Assembly: GCA_016710285.1 (NCBI GenBank)
Contig: JADJXR010000001.1
Span: 3,598,501 to 3,662,500, forward strand
Direction: 5' to 3'
DNA: 64,000 nt
Origin: Chlorobiota bacterium
Lineage (GTDB): Bacteria > Bacteroidota > Ignavibacteria > OLB7
A program made the translations under genes and the position numbers. Positions 8,413-17,178 of this stretch are shown here, in pieces (position 1 is the stretch's first letter; each line of letters starts with the position of its first letter). Under the pieces are notes generated by a model. That model made no database searches. It saw only the letters and a program-made list of their open reading frames with translations, and was not told where the DNA came from.

Positions 8413-10251
8413 ATGACCACCGAGCGATTTCTCCAACTTCTGAACGAGCGCGTTCTGCTGTTCGACGGCGCGACCGGAACCTCGCTCCAAACCCAATATC
8501 TTACCCCCGAGGACTTCGGCGGGCGGGATCTTGACGGCTGCAACGAGTACCTTTGCATTTCCAACCCCCAAGCCGTTCGCAACGTGCATTATGGCTTTTT
8601 GGAGGCCGGTGCCGACATCATCGAAACAAACTCCTTCGGCTCGGCTTCCATTGTGCTTGCCGAGTATGGCATTGCCGAGAAGGCCTACGAACTTAGCCGC
8701 CGCTCGGCCGAACTTGCCCGCGCCTGCGCCGACGAATATTCCACCCCCGAACGCCCCCGGCTGGTTGCCGGATCGGTTGGACCCACCACGAAACTCCCGT
8801 CGCTTGGCCAGATTGATTTCGACACCATGGCGGCCGCGTTCCAGGAACAAATTGCTGGGCTGATTGATGGCGGCGCGGACCTTCTGTGCATCGAAACCTG
8901 CCAGGATCCGCTCCAGACCAAATGCGCTCTGTACGGAGCCATGGCCTACTTCGAACAGGCAGGGCGGACGGTTCCCATCATCGCCTCGGTGACGATTGAA
9001 TCCACCGGAACGATGCTGATGGGGACCGAGATCGCTGCCGCATTGGCAATCTTGGAACCGTACTCAATCATCACCGTCATCGGGATGAACTGCGCCACCG
9101 GCCCGAAGGAAATGGAGGAGAACCTTCGTTACCTGTGCCAAAACTCCCCCAAACCAATTTTTGTGATGCCGAACGCCGGCATCCCCGAAAACATTGGCGG
9201 AAAGGCGCACTACCACCTTACGCCCGAGGAGATGACCATGTGGATGAAGAAGTTCGTTGGGGAGTTCGGCGTTGCGGTGATTGGCGGCTGCTGCGGAACA
9301 ACCCCGGCCCATATCAAGGCCCTGCGCGAACTGATTGACACCGCCCCACGCGCCGAACGGAAGTGGGAATACACCCCCTCAGTGGCCTCGCTCTATTCCG
9401 CTGTCCCGATGCGGGTGGATCCCGCGCCGTTGCTGATTGGCGAGCGTTGCAACGCCAACGGCTCCAAAAAATTCCGTGAACTGCTTGCCCGCGAAGACTA
9501 CGACGCGATGGTGGCAATGGCAAAAGAACAAGTCCGCGAAGGGGCGCACGTTCTGGACCTTTGCGTGGCCTACGTTGGCCGCGACGAACGCCGCGACATG
9601 GTGGAAGCCGTCAAGCGAATGGCCACCCAAGTCTCGCTCCCGCTTTGCATTGACAGCACCGAAGTTCCCGTGATCGAGGCAGCGTTGAAGCTGTATGGGG
9701 GGCGCGCCATTATCAACTCCATCAACTTCGAGGACGGAACCGCAAGAGCCGATGTGGTGCTGGAGCTTGCCCGGAAATTCGGCGCGGCGGTGATTGCCCT
9801 TGTGATTGATGAAGAAGGCCAAGCCGTTGATTTCGACCGCAAAATTGCCATTGCCCAGCGCATCCGCGATTACGCCGTCCAGCAGCACGGCCTGCGCGAG
9901 GAGGACCTGATTTTCGACGCACTCACCTTCACGCTGGGAACCGGGCAGGAGGAGCTTCGGCGCAGCGGGGTGGACACCATCAACGCCATCCGCGAGATAA
10001 AGCGGAGAATGCCGGGAGCCAAAACCGTGCTTGGCCTTAGCAACTGCTCCTTTGGATTGTCGCCCCTCACTCGGCAAGTTCTGAACTCCGTGTTCTTGCA
10101 TCACGCCGTGGAGGCTGGGCTGGACATGGCGATTGTCCACGCCAGCAAGATCATGCCGCTGTATCGCTTGGACCAGCGGGGCGTTGAGCTTGCCACGGAC
10201 CTCACGTTCGACAATCGGAAGTATGAGGAAATCGCTGCCGAGCTTGAGTGA
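8413..10251 (+). CDS. MetH-like methionine synthase lacking the cobalamin modules
   Basis: The 612-residue protein starts at MTTERFLQLL, with GGAAGGAAA just upstream. Residues 1-310 are the homocysteine S-methyltransferase domain: LLFDGATGTSLQ, TNSFGS, and the three zinc-ligand cysteines in GMNCATGP (~225) and GGCCGTT (~294). Residues ~335-600 are the folate (pterin-binding) barrel: IGERCNANGSKKFREL, LCIDSTEVPVIEAALK, GLSNCSFGL. In full MetH (about 1,200 residues) a helical cap, the B12-binding domain and the AdoMet reactivation domain follow. Here the frame stops soon after the pterin barrel, and the next 140 bases encode no B12 motif in any frame. It could work as a split MetH with partners elsewhere or be a truncated remnant. 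Confidence 0.85.
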   Translation: MTTERFLQLLNERVLLFDGATGTSLQTQYLTPEDFGGRDLDGCNEYLCISNPQAVRNVHYGFLEAGADIIETNSFGSASIVLAEYGIAEKAYELSRRSAELARACADEYSTPERPRLVAGSVGPTTKLPSLGQIDFDTMAAAFQEQIAGLIDGGADLLCIETCQDPLQTKCALYGAMAYFEQAGRTVPIIASVTIESTGTMLMGTEIAAALAILEPYSIITVIGMNCATGPKEMEENLRYLCQNSPKPIFVMPNAGIPENIGGKAHYHLTPEEMTMWMKKFVGEFGVAVIGGCCGTTPAHIKALRELIDTAPRAERKWEYTPSVASLYSAVPMRVDPAPLLIGERCNANGSKKFRELLAREDYDAMVAMAKEQVREGAHVLDLCVAYVGRDERRDMVEAVKRMATQVSLPLCIDSTEVPVIEAALKLYGGRAIINSINFEDGTARADVVLELARKFGAAVIALVIDEEGQAVDFDRKIAIAQRIRDYAVQQHGLREEDLIFDALTFTLGTGQEELRRSGVDTINAIREIKRRMPGAKTVLGLSNCSFGLSPLTRQVLNSVFLHHAVEAGLDMAIVHASKIMPLYRLDQRGVELATDLTFDNRKYEEIAAELE

Positions 10252-10398
10252 TCCTTCCTGTGGCCGCGTGGCGCACGACGCCCGCATACGCCATTGCCCG
10301 AAATCAACATTCACCCAAACCTGATTCGTAGTTTCTGTTCCGCTGCGCCGGGCCTTTGCCTGGCGCGGCGGTAGCTTGTTCCAACCGCGCCGCGCACC

Positions 10399-11709
10399 GT
10401 GCTTTTGTTCTACCGCTATCTTGTCCGCCCATTGCTTGACTTTTTGCTGCGAGCAATGGCCGTGCGTTCCCGCAAAGCGCGGCTGACGTGGCGGGGGAGG
10501 AAGGAGTGGAGAACGCAGCTGCGCCACGTTCCCCAAACGGCCAGCCATCGGGTTCATTTCCACGCGGCTTCGGTGGGGGAGTTCGAGCAGGCGAAGCCGA
10601 TTATTGAGGCGATTCGGGCCACGTTCCCGGGCAGCGTTATCACCGCCAGCTTCTTCTCCTCAAGCGGAATGTGGCAGCAGGGGAACTACGATGGGGTTGA
10701 TGCCGCCTGCCACCTTCCCCCCGACCGCCCCAAAGAAATCAACGAGTTTCTGGACCACCTTCGCCCCCAGCTTATCATCATCATCCGGTATGACCTTTGG
10801 CCCCAGCTGCTGGCCCAGGCCAATCGCCGGAAGATTCCGGTGGTGCTTGCGTGCGGCGTGCTGCATGGCGGTTCGGCGCGGTTGTTTCCGGTGGTTCGGC
10901 GCTTTTTCCGTTGGCTGTATGGCCAGCTAACCCTTGCCTGCGTGGTGGGGCCGGAGGATGAACGGGCATTCCGGCAGCTTGCCCCAACCCTTGCGGTTCG
11001 CGTTGCTGGCGACACCCGCTACGACCGCGTTGTTGCCCGCACCCAGCAGCCATCGGCGACCCCGGTGCTGGCCGCGCATCTGCCGGGGAGCGTTACCCTG
11101 ATTGCCGGAAGCACCTGGCCCGATGACGAACGCCTTCTTGCCGAAGCCACCGCCGCCGAAGCCAGCCGCCTTCAACCAATCCTTGTTCCGCACGAGCCGA
11201 CCCCCCAGCATCTGGACCCGCTCCGCAAGCAATTCCCGAACGCCGTTCTCCTTTCCGAGCTTGAAAAAATTGAGATTGGAGGGAGTGAGTTTGAGGAGAG
11301 TGAGTCTGGAAAGAGTGAGCCTGAAGGGGCGGCAACCGGGAAGGAGCGGGGGGTGATTGTGGACCGCACCGGAATGTTATCGGGGTTGTATCGCCAGGGG
11401 GAGATCGCCTATGTTGGCGGCGGGTTTGGGGCGGGGGTTCACAGTGTGTTGGAGCCGGCGGCCTACGGAATTCCGGTTATTTGCGGCCCCGGAATCCACC
11501 GCTCGCGCGATGCCGTGGCGATGGAGAAAGCCGGGGCACTGATAGTGGTTGCCGATGCCGCATCGCTGCGCCAAACGTTGCTGCGGCTGCTGGATAACCC
11601 CGAAGAGCGGAATCGGCTGGGGACCGCTGCGCGCCAGTTTGTGGAGGAACGGGCCAACGCCACCGAACGAATCATTTCCACACTTTTGGAGAAGGGTTTG
11701 CTGGCGTAA
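10399..11709 (+). CDS. waaA: 3-deoxy-D-manno-octulosonic acid (Kdo) transferase
   Basis: The 436-residue product matches WaaA/KdtA, a membrane-associated GT30 enzyme that adds Kdo from CMP-Kdo to lipid IVA in LPS synthesis. Visible hallmarks are HAASVGE (~54-60, containing the catalytic-base Glu of the family), GSTWPDDERLL near the domain boundary, and YVGGGFGAGVHSVLEPAAYG followed by PVICGPG in the donor-binding half. The start is a GTG at 10399, giving a hydrophobic N-terminus (LLFYRYLVRPLLDFLL). An unusual Ser/Glu-rich insertion (GGSEFEESESGKSEPEGA, about 294-311) sits in a surface position of the C-terminal half. It is evidence for an LPS-bearing outer membrane. Confidence 0.93.
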   Translation: MLLFYRYLVRPLLDFLLRAMAVRSRKARLTWRGRKEWRTQLRHVPQTASHRVHFHAASVGEFEQAKPIIEAIRATFPGSVITASFFSSSGMWQQGNYDGVDAACHLPPDRPKEINEFLDHLRPQLIIIIRYDLWPQLLAQANRRKIPVVLACGVLHGGSARLFPVVRRFFRWLYGQLTLACVVGPEDERAFRQLAPTLAVRVAGDTRYDRVVARTQQPSATPVLAAHLPGSVTLIAGSTWPDDERLLAEATAAEASRLQPILVPHEPTPQHLDPLRKQFPNAVLLSELEKIEIGGSEFEESESGKSEPEGAATGKERGVIVDRTGMLSGLYRQGEIAYVGGGFGAGVHSVLEPAAYGIPVICGPGIHRSRDAVAMEKAGALIVVADAASLRQTLLRLLDNPEERNRLGTAARQFVEERANATERIISTLLEKGLLA

Positions 11710-11757
11710 ACCTTCCACGAAATCTCTATCTTTGCCCCCCAATTTCGGAGTTCACGG

Positions 11758-13257
11758 ATGAAGATTGCTTATTTCGATTGTTTCTCAGGAATCAGCGGCG
11801 ATATGGCCGTTGGGGCATTGCTTGATGCTGGGGTGCCGCTTGGCGTGGTCCAGGAGGGGCTTGCGCGGATTGGGCTTTCCCCAAGCCAGCTGACGGTGCG
11901 CACCCGCTCAATCAGCCGCAGCCAAATCCACGCCACAAAGTTCGATGTCCTTCGGCCCGATGGTGCCATCTTCGACGCGGAACCGGCGGAGCATCACCAC
12001 CATCATCATGGCGACCACGATCACTCACACGACCACGGCCATTCGCACGGTCACGGTCACTCGCACAGCCACGGTCACTCGCACGATCACGACCACTCGC
12101 ACGGCCATTCACACGATCACAGCCACTCGCACAGCCACGATCACTCACACGGCCATTCCCACGATCACGGCCACTCGCACAGCCATGCCGTAGCTGAAGT
12201 GATGGATGGCGAGAAGGCCCAGGGGGATGCTCATCACCACCATCACCACCACCATCACCATCATCACGGCAGTTATGCCGAGATCATTGCGTTGATTGAT
12301 GGGAGCAGTTTGGAGGAGGGGGTGAAGGAGCGCGTCCGCAAAATTTTCCGGACGATTGCCATTGCCGAAGGGCGCATCCACAACATGGACCTGAGCGAGG
12401 TCCATTTCCACGAAGTCGGCGCGTTAGACTCCATTGCCGACATCGTTGCGGTGGCGCTCTGTTTGGAGCATTTGCGGGTGGAGCAGGTCTATTCCTCGGT
12501 GGTTCCGTTGGGTTCGGGGGGGATGATCCGGACGCAGCATGGGGTGATGCCGCTTCCCGCCCCGGCCACGCTGGAAATCTTGAAAGGCTACCCCGTCACC
12601 CTGACGAACATCCCGATGGAGCTAACCACCCCAACCGGCGCGGGAATCTTGAAAGCCCTTTCGCGCGGGACGATTGAGCTTGAGCGTTTGCAGGTGGAGC
12701 GCGTGGGGTTCGGGGCCGGCACTCGCGAGCTTCCGGATCGCCCAAACCTGCTGCGGGTGGTGATTGGCGAGATAATCGGCGAGGAAGAGTTCGACACCGT
12801 CACGCTGATTGAAACGAACATTGATGACATGAACCCCCAAGTCTATCCCTTCTTGCTGGAGCGGTTGCTGGAGTCGGGGGCAATGGAGGCGTACCTGACC
12901 CCGGTCATCATGAAAAAAGGGCGGCCCGGGATGGTGCTGTCGGTGCTGGCTCCGCACGGTGCGGTGGATGAGCTTACCAAAGTGATCTACCGCGAGACCA
13001 CCACCATCGGGGTCCGTTACCAAACCCTTACCCGGCGCAAACTGATCCGCGAGGAGATTCTAACCCCGTCGGAATTTGGCGTGGTTCGGATGAAGAAAAT
13101 CAACAGCGCGGGGGAGCTTCGGGTGATACCGGAGTACGACGAAGCAAAGCGAATCGCCCGCGAGCGTGGGTTGCCGCTGCAGACCGTGCTTCGCAAACTT
13201 GGCGACGTTGCGCGCCAGGCCGCCAGCAAGCTGGCGGAAACCTCACCCGAGCTGTAG
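11758..13257 (+). CDS. larC: Nickel-pincer cofactor biosynthesis protein LarC with a giant His-rich insert
   Basis: The N-terminus MKIAYFDCFSGISGDMAVGALL is the LarC signature. The C-terminal part keeps the family's conserved stretches (VHFHEVGALDSIADIVA, TTPTGAGILKAL, ETNIDDMNPQ, GRPGMVLSVLA). LarC inserts nickel into the pyridinium dithiocarboxylate cofactor of lactate racemase-type enzymes. Between residues ~79 and 170 lies a very long metal-binding-like tract: mixed His-Ser/Asp/Gly dipeptides, then an uninterrupted run of about 12 His. His-rich segments occur in this family for nickel storage, but this one is extreme. The DNA for it is a degenerate 6-base minisatellite (about 11,990-12,190). 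No larA, larB or larE is next to it. Confidence 0.93.
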   Translation: MKIAYFDCFSGISGDMAVGALLDAGVPLGVVQEGLARIGLSPSQLTVRTRSISRSQIHATKFDVLRPDGAIFDAEPAEHHHHHHGDHDHSHDHGHSHGHGHSHSHGHSHDHDHSHGHSHDHSHSHSHDHSHGHSHDHGHSHSHAVAEVMDGEKAQGDAHHHHHHHHHHHHGSYAEIIALIDGSSLEEGVKERVRKIFRTIAIAEGRIHNMDLSEVHFHEVGALDSIADIVAVALCLEHLRVEQVYSSVVPLGSGGMIRTQHGVMPLPAPATLEILKGYPVTLTNIPMELTTPTGAGILKALSRGTIELERLQVERVGFGAGTRELPDRPNLLRVVIGEIIGEEEFDTVTLIETNIDDMNPQVYPFLLERLLESGAMEAYLTPVIMKKGRPGMVLSVLAPHGAVDELTKVIYRETTTIGVRYQTLTRRKLIREEILTPSEFGVVRMKKINSAGELRVIPEYDEAKRIARERGLPLQTVLRKLGDVARQAASKLAETSPEL

Positions 13258-13272
13258 CCGCCAACAATTCCA

Positions 13273-14001
13273 ATGAACGGAGAGAAACGGGGCGGCGGCT
13301 TCGGCAACGGTGGGGGGCTTCTTCCGGCCCGTCGTGGCCTGCGTTGGTTGGCGGTGGCTTCGGTTGCAAGCGTCTGCGGCGTGGTGGTTCGTTCGGTGTA
13401 TGTTGGGCATCCCTCGTTCCTGTTCCTTTTGTGGAATCTGTTGTTGGCGGCGTTTCCGTTGCTGTTCGCTTTTCTTGCTGCGCGCAATGCGGGAAAAGGA
13501 AACCGGCGGGGAAGGGTGATTGCGTGGGGGGCATTGTGGCTTCTGTTCTTCCCCAACGCGCCGTACATCATCACCGACTTCGTCCATCTTGGCTCGTGGG
13601 GCGAATCCCCCCTCTGGCTTGATGCCGTGGTGATTGGCAGCTTCGCCTGGACCGGGATGATGCTGGGCTTTGAATCGCTTGCGCTGCTGCAGGGGATCGT
13701 CGGGAAAAAATATGGCCACGGGATTGGATGGGGCTTTGCGGCTGCGGTGCTGGTGGTCTCCAGCTACGGGATCTATCTGGGGCGTTTTCAGCGGTGGAAC
13801 AGTTGGGACCTTTTCACCCAACCCGCAGCCCTGTTTGCCGACATCTTTTCCAGCATCGCCCACCCATCCACCACGGTCCAAGGGCTTGCGCTGACGGTTG
13901 GAATGGGTGTATTCTTGCTGCTGTCCTATTTCTCTGTCATCACGCTGCGTGAGAAAAAATTTGGGGGGGAAGCTGGCATTGCCAACCCGGGGAAGGGCTG
14001 A
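13273..14001 (+). CDS. DUF1361 integral membrane protein
   Basis: This 242-residue protein has about six predicted membrane helices and the DUF1361 hallmark LLFFPNAPYIITDFVHL at roughly residues 91-107, preceded by FLLWNLLLAAFPLLFAFLA. The family's function is unknown. The gene starts 15 bases after larC and ends 38 bases before ugd on the same strand, so all three may share a transcript, but there is no functional link I can defend. Confidence 0.85.
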   Translation: MNGEKRGGGFGNGGGLLPARRGLRWLAVASVASVCGVVVRSVYVGHPSFLFLLWNLLLAAFPLLFAFLAARNAGKGNRRGRVIAWGALWLLFFPNAPYIITDFVHLGSWGESPLWLDAVVIGSFAWTGMMLGFESLALLQGIVGKKYGHGIGWGFAAAVLVVSSYGIYLGRFQRWNSWDLFTQPAALFADIFSSIAHPSTTVQGLALTVGMGVFLLLSYFSVITLREKKFGGEAGIANPGKG

Positions 14002-14039
14002 ATCCAGAATACTTCAACGAACACTGAACACGAAACGCC

Positions 14040-15389
14040 ATGCCATATACCATTGCTGTTGTTGGGACCGGATACGTGGGGCTTGTCTCCGGAACCTGTT
14101 TTGCTGAATCGGGGAACCAGGTCCTTTGTGTGGACATTGACCCAAAGAAAGTGGAGATGCTGGAAGCCGGCGGAATTCCGATCTACGAGCCAGGGCTGGA
14201 CCTTCTGCTGGAGCGGAACATCCGCGAACGCCGCATCCGTTTCACCCTGGACCTGGAGGCCTCCGTTCTGAAATCCGAAATCATCTTCCTCTGCCTTCCA
14301 ACTCCGCCCGACGAGGATGGCTCGGCGGACCTGAAATATGTGCTGCAGGTGGCGCACGACATCGGCCAGATACTTCACCGCAACCCTGAAGTCGGCTACA
14401 AGGTGATTGTTGACAAAAGCACGGTCCCGGCGGGGACCGCCGATATTGTTCGCGACACCATCCGCCAGCAGGCTCCGAATGCCGATTTCGACGTTGCCAG
14501 CAATCCCGAATTCCTGCGCGAAGGGCACGCCGTGGAGGATTGCATGAGGCCCGAGCGCGTGGTGGTGGGGACCAACAGCCCACGCGCACGCACGATGATG
14601 ATGGAACTGTACGAGCCGTTCGTCCGCAGCGGCAACCCGGTGTACATGGTCTCCGAACGGAGTGCCGAGGTTGCGAAGTACGCCGCCAACTCCTTCATCG
14701 CCATGCGGATCAGTTTTATGAACGAGATGGCCAATTTCTGCGAGCAGGTCGGGGCCGACATTGACGAGGTTCGTGTGGTGATTGGCGCAGACTCGCGGAT
14801 TGGCAAGAAATATCTGTTCCCGGGGATTGGCTACGGCGGCAGTTGCTTCCCGAAAGATGTCCGCGCAATCCTGAAAACCGCTGCCGATCATGGTGCCCAG
14901 CTGGAGTTGATCAACGCAGTGGAGCGGGTGAACCAGAAGCAAGGGCGCATCTTTTTCGAGAAGATCGTTGGCCATTTCGATGGGGATCTGAAAGGGGTTC
15001 GCATGGCCGCTTGGGGGCTTGCCTTCAAGGCCAACACCGACGACGTGCGCGAGTCGCCCGCGTTCCGCGTGATTGATCTGCTGATTGATGCCGGGGCCGA
15101 AGTCACGGCCTACGATCCCGAAGGGATGGAGGGGGCGCGCCAACGCTACGGCGACCGAATCCGCTACGGAGCCGGGATGTACGAGGCGGTTCGCGATGCC
15201 GACGCGCTGGTGGTCCTGACCGAATGGAACGAGTTCCGCAACCCGGACTTCCAGCGGCTGAGCGATGGAATGCGTGGCAAGGTGATCTTTGATGGCCGCA
15301 ACCTGTTCTCCGGCGAGGATGTTGTCAAGCGTGGCTTCCGCTACTACTCCGTGGGCCGGCCATTGCAGGCGGGGGTGGAGAAGGAATAG
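14040..15389 (+). CDS. ugd: UDP-glucose 6-dehydrogenase
   Basis: The 449-residue enzyme oxidises UDP-glucose to UDP-glucuronate with two NAD+ for capsule, exopolysaccharide or LPS sugars. It has the N-terminal Rossmann motif GTGYVG (residues 9-14), the FLCLPTP segment after the first domain, and the catalytic cysteine in YGGSCFPKD (~268). The C-terminal UDP-binding domain is recognisable by WGLAFKANTDDVRESPA and VVLTEWNEF. Length is normal for the family. Confidence 0.95.
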   Translation: MPYTIAVVGTGYVGLVSGTCFAESGNQVLCVDIDPKKVEMLEAGGIPIYEPGLDLLLERNIRERRIRFTLDLEASVLKSEIIFLCLPTPPDEDGSADLKYVLQVAHDIGQILHRNPEVGYKVIVDKSTVPAGTADIVRDTIRQQAPNADFDVASNPEFLREGHAVEDCMRPERVVVGTNSPRARTMMMELYEPFVRSGNPVYMVSERSAEVAKYAANSFIAMRISFMNEMANFCEQVGADIDEVRVVIGADSRIGKKYLFPGIGYGGSCFPKDVRAILKTAADHGAQLELINAVERVNQKQGRIFFEKIVGHFDGDLKGVRMAAWGLAFKANTDDVRESPAFRVIDLLIDAGAEVTAYDPEGMEGARQRYGDRIRYGAGMYEAVRDADALVVLTEWNEFRNPDFQRLSDGMRGKVIFDGRNLFSGEDVVKRGFRYYSVGRPLQAGVEKE

Positions 15390-15502
15390 AAGGGAGTTTC
15401 CCGTGGCCGCCCGGGCGTTTGTAAGGCGGCCACGTTGTAACGAACATTTGTCTGGCGAAAAATCCTTTTGCGCAGTGGGGGGCGTGGGCGCATATTTGCC
15501 GC

Positions 15503-15578
15503 GCTTCCTTAGCTCAGTTGGTAGAGCAACTGACTCTTAATCAGTGGGTCGCCGGTTCGAGTCCGGCAGGGAGCACCA
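15503..15578 (+). tRNA. tRNA-Lys (anticodon CTT)
   Basis: A 76-nt cloverleaf folds here. The acceptor GCTTCCT (15503-15509) pairs with AGGGAGC with one G-U. The D arm is GCTC/GAGC. The anticodon stem ACTGA/TCAGT surrounds loop CTCTTAA with anticodon CTT. The T arm is GCCGG/CCGGC around TTCGAGT. The discriminator A and an encoded CCA end the gene. A CATATTTG close to the 5' end resembles a Bacteroidota -7 element but lies only four bases away. Confidence 0.97.
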
Positions 15579-15589
15579 AGAATAAAAAA

Positions 15590-15619
15590 GCGACGTGTCC
15601 ATTGCCCGTCGCTTTTTTT
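15590..15619 (+). terminator. Intrinsic terminator after tRNA-Lys
   Basis: GCGACG (15590-15595) pairs with CGTCGC (15607-15612) around an 11-base loop. The stem is preceded by an A run and followed by seven T residues, which pair to lengthen it. Confidence 0.85.
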
Positions 15620-15772
15620 GTTTGATGAAATTCCCTTCCCCGTTTGTACGGCGTGGGGAAAGGGTACTATCTTCGGCCTGTTCGCTTCCGGCCAAGCATG
15701 ACCGTTGCTGTCGGTTTGGCAATGCTGGTGCGTTGTTTGTTTCACTAACAGGGGGAGGTTTCCCTATCCTTC

Positions 15773-17134
15773 ATGGATGATCCGTTTATAGGACTACTCA
15801 TTACGTTGCTGTTGGTTCTTGCCAACGCATTCTTTGTGGCTGCCGAGTTCGCTATCGTGAAAGTGCGGGCTTCGCAGATAGAGTTGAAAGTGCAGTCCGG
15901 CAGCAAAGTTGCCAAAATGGCGCAACGCCTGCTGGCGCATCTGGACGAATACCTTTCGGCCACCCAGCTTGGAATCACCCTTACCTCGCTTGGGCTTGGT
16001 TGGGTTGGCGAACCCGTTGTCAGCAAGCTGATTATTGGTTTCTCGGCACTTGTTGGTTTCGAGCCAAACCCAGAGCTTGCTCATAAAATCGCCCTTCCGG
16101 TTGCGTTCCTTGCCATCACGTTCCTCCATATTGTCTTTGGCGAGCTTGCGCCAAAATCGCTGGCGATCCAACGCCCAGAGCAGACCACGCTGGCCATTGC
16201 CTACCCACTCCGCGTCTTCTACATCCTTCTGAAGCCGGCCATCAAAGCCTTGAACGGAACGGCCAACTTGCTCCTTCGGCTGATCGGTATCCAACCCGCG
16301 AACGAGTCGGGCCATTACCACAGTGGCGAGGAGCTTCGGCTGCTGCTGGAGCAAGGGAAGGAAGGGGGAGCATTGGAGGAAAGCGAGCACGAGCTGATTG
16401 AAAACGTCTTTGAATTCCGCGAGAAAATCATCCGCGAGGTGATGGTCCCCCGCGTGAACATCGCCGCCATTAACATCGAGGCTCCGCAGGATGAGATCAT
16501 CAAGTTTGTGCTGGAGGAAGGCTACACCCGAATGCCGGTCTATGAAGGCTCCATTGATAACATCATCGGCATCATCTACTCCAAGGACCTGATTACCCTG
16601 ATGGAGCACAGCAACTTGATTATCCTGCAAGACTTGCTCCGCCCCCCATACTTCGTTCCCGACACCAAGCCGATTTACGAACTGCTGCGCGAGTTCCAGC
16701 GGAAAAAAATCCAGCTTGCAGTGGTGATGGATGAGTTTGCCGGAACCGCGGGGCTGGTGACGATGGAGGATATTTTGGAGGAGCTTGTTGGCGAAATCCA
16801 AGATGAGTATGATGAAGAAGCCACCGGCGTGGAACCGATTGGCGACGGCGAGTATATGGTGATGGCCGGCATGACCATCAGCGATGTGAACGAACACATT
16901 GACGGATTTTTGCTGCCGGAAGGGGAGGACTACACCACCATTGGCGGGTTGGTGAACAAGTGGTTCGGCCATATCCCGCAGGAGAACGAATCGTTCGAGC
17001 GGGACGCGGTTCGGATGACGATCGTGAAAACCCACAACCGCCGCGTGGTCCAAGTGAAAATCCAGGACCTTAACCGCGACAGCCGCGTCAACGGCCTTAA
17101 CGCATTCCCGCTACCAACACCGGAAGAAGAATAG
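15773..17134 (+). CDS. Hemolysin-family CNNM/CorC-type transporter
   Basis: The 453-residue protein has the CNNM (DUF21) membrane domain with the characteristic LANAFFVAAEFAIVKVR and SATQLGITLTSLGLGWVGEP. Two CBS domains follow (VPRVNIAAIN ... EEGYTRMPVYEGSIDNIIG and the partner LLREFQRKKIQLAVVMDEF), then a C-terminal CorC/HlyC domain. Members act as magnesium or other divalent-cation transporters; the 'hemolysin' name is historical. The start at 15773 is the first Met of the frame and directly precedes the first membrane helix. There are 160 bases without a gene before it. Confidence 0.92.
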   Translation: MDDPFIGLLITLLLVLANAFFVAAEFAIVKVRASQIELKVQSGSKVAKMAQRLLAHLDEYLSATQLGITLTSLGLGWVGEPVVSKLIIGFSALVGFEPNPELAHKIALPVAFLAITFLHIVFGELAPKSLAIQRPEQTTLAIAYPLRVFYILLKPAIKALNGTANLLLRLIGIQPANESGHYHSGEELRLLLEQGKEGGALEESEHELIENVFEFREKIIREVMVPRVNIAAINIEAPQDEIIKFVLEEGYTRMPVYEGSIDNIIGIIYSKDLITLMEHSNLIILQDLLRPPYFVPDTKPIYELLREFQRKKIQLAVVMDEFAGTAGLVTMEDILEELVGEIQDEYDEEATGVEPIGDGEYMVMAGMTISDVNEHIDGFLLPEGEDYTTIGGLVNKWFGHIPQENESFERDAVRMTIVKTHNRRVVQVKIQDLNRDSRVNGLNAFPLPTPEEE

Positions 17135-17178
17135 AGCATCCGCGTGCGCCCGCTTGGTATCAGCTTTCAATAAATCCC

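Noticed and set aside
9379..10563. 394-residue minus-strand frame over the methionine synthase
   Set aside because: Antisense to a strongly conserved enzyme.
11912..12193. Frames on both strands over the His tract
   Set aside because: Products of the minisatellite inside larC.
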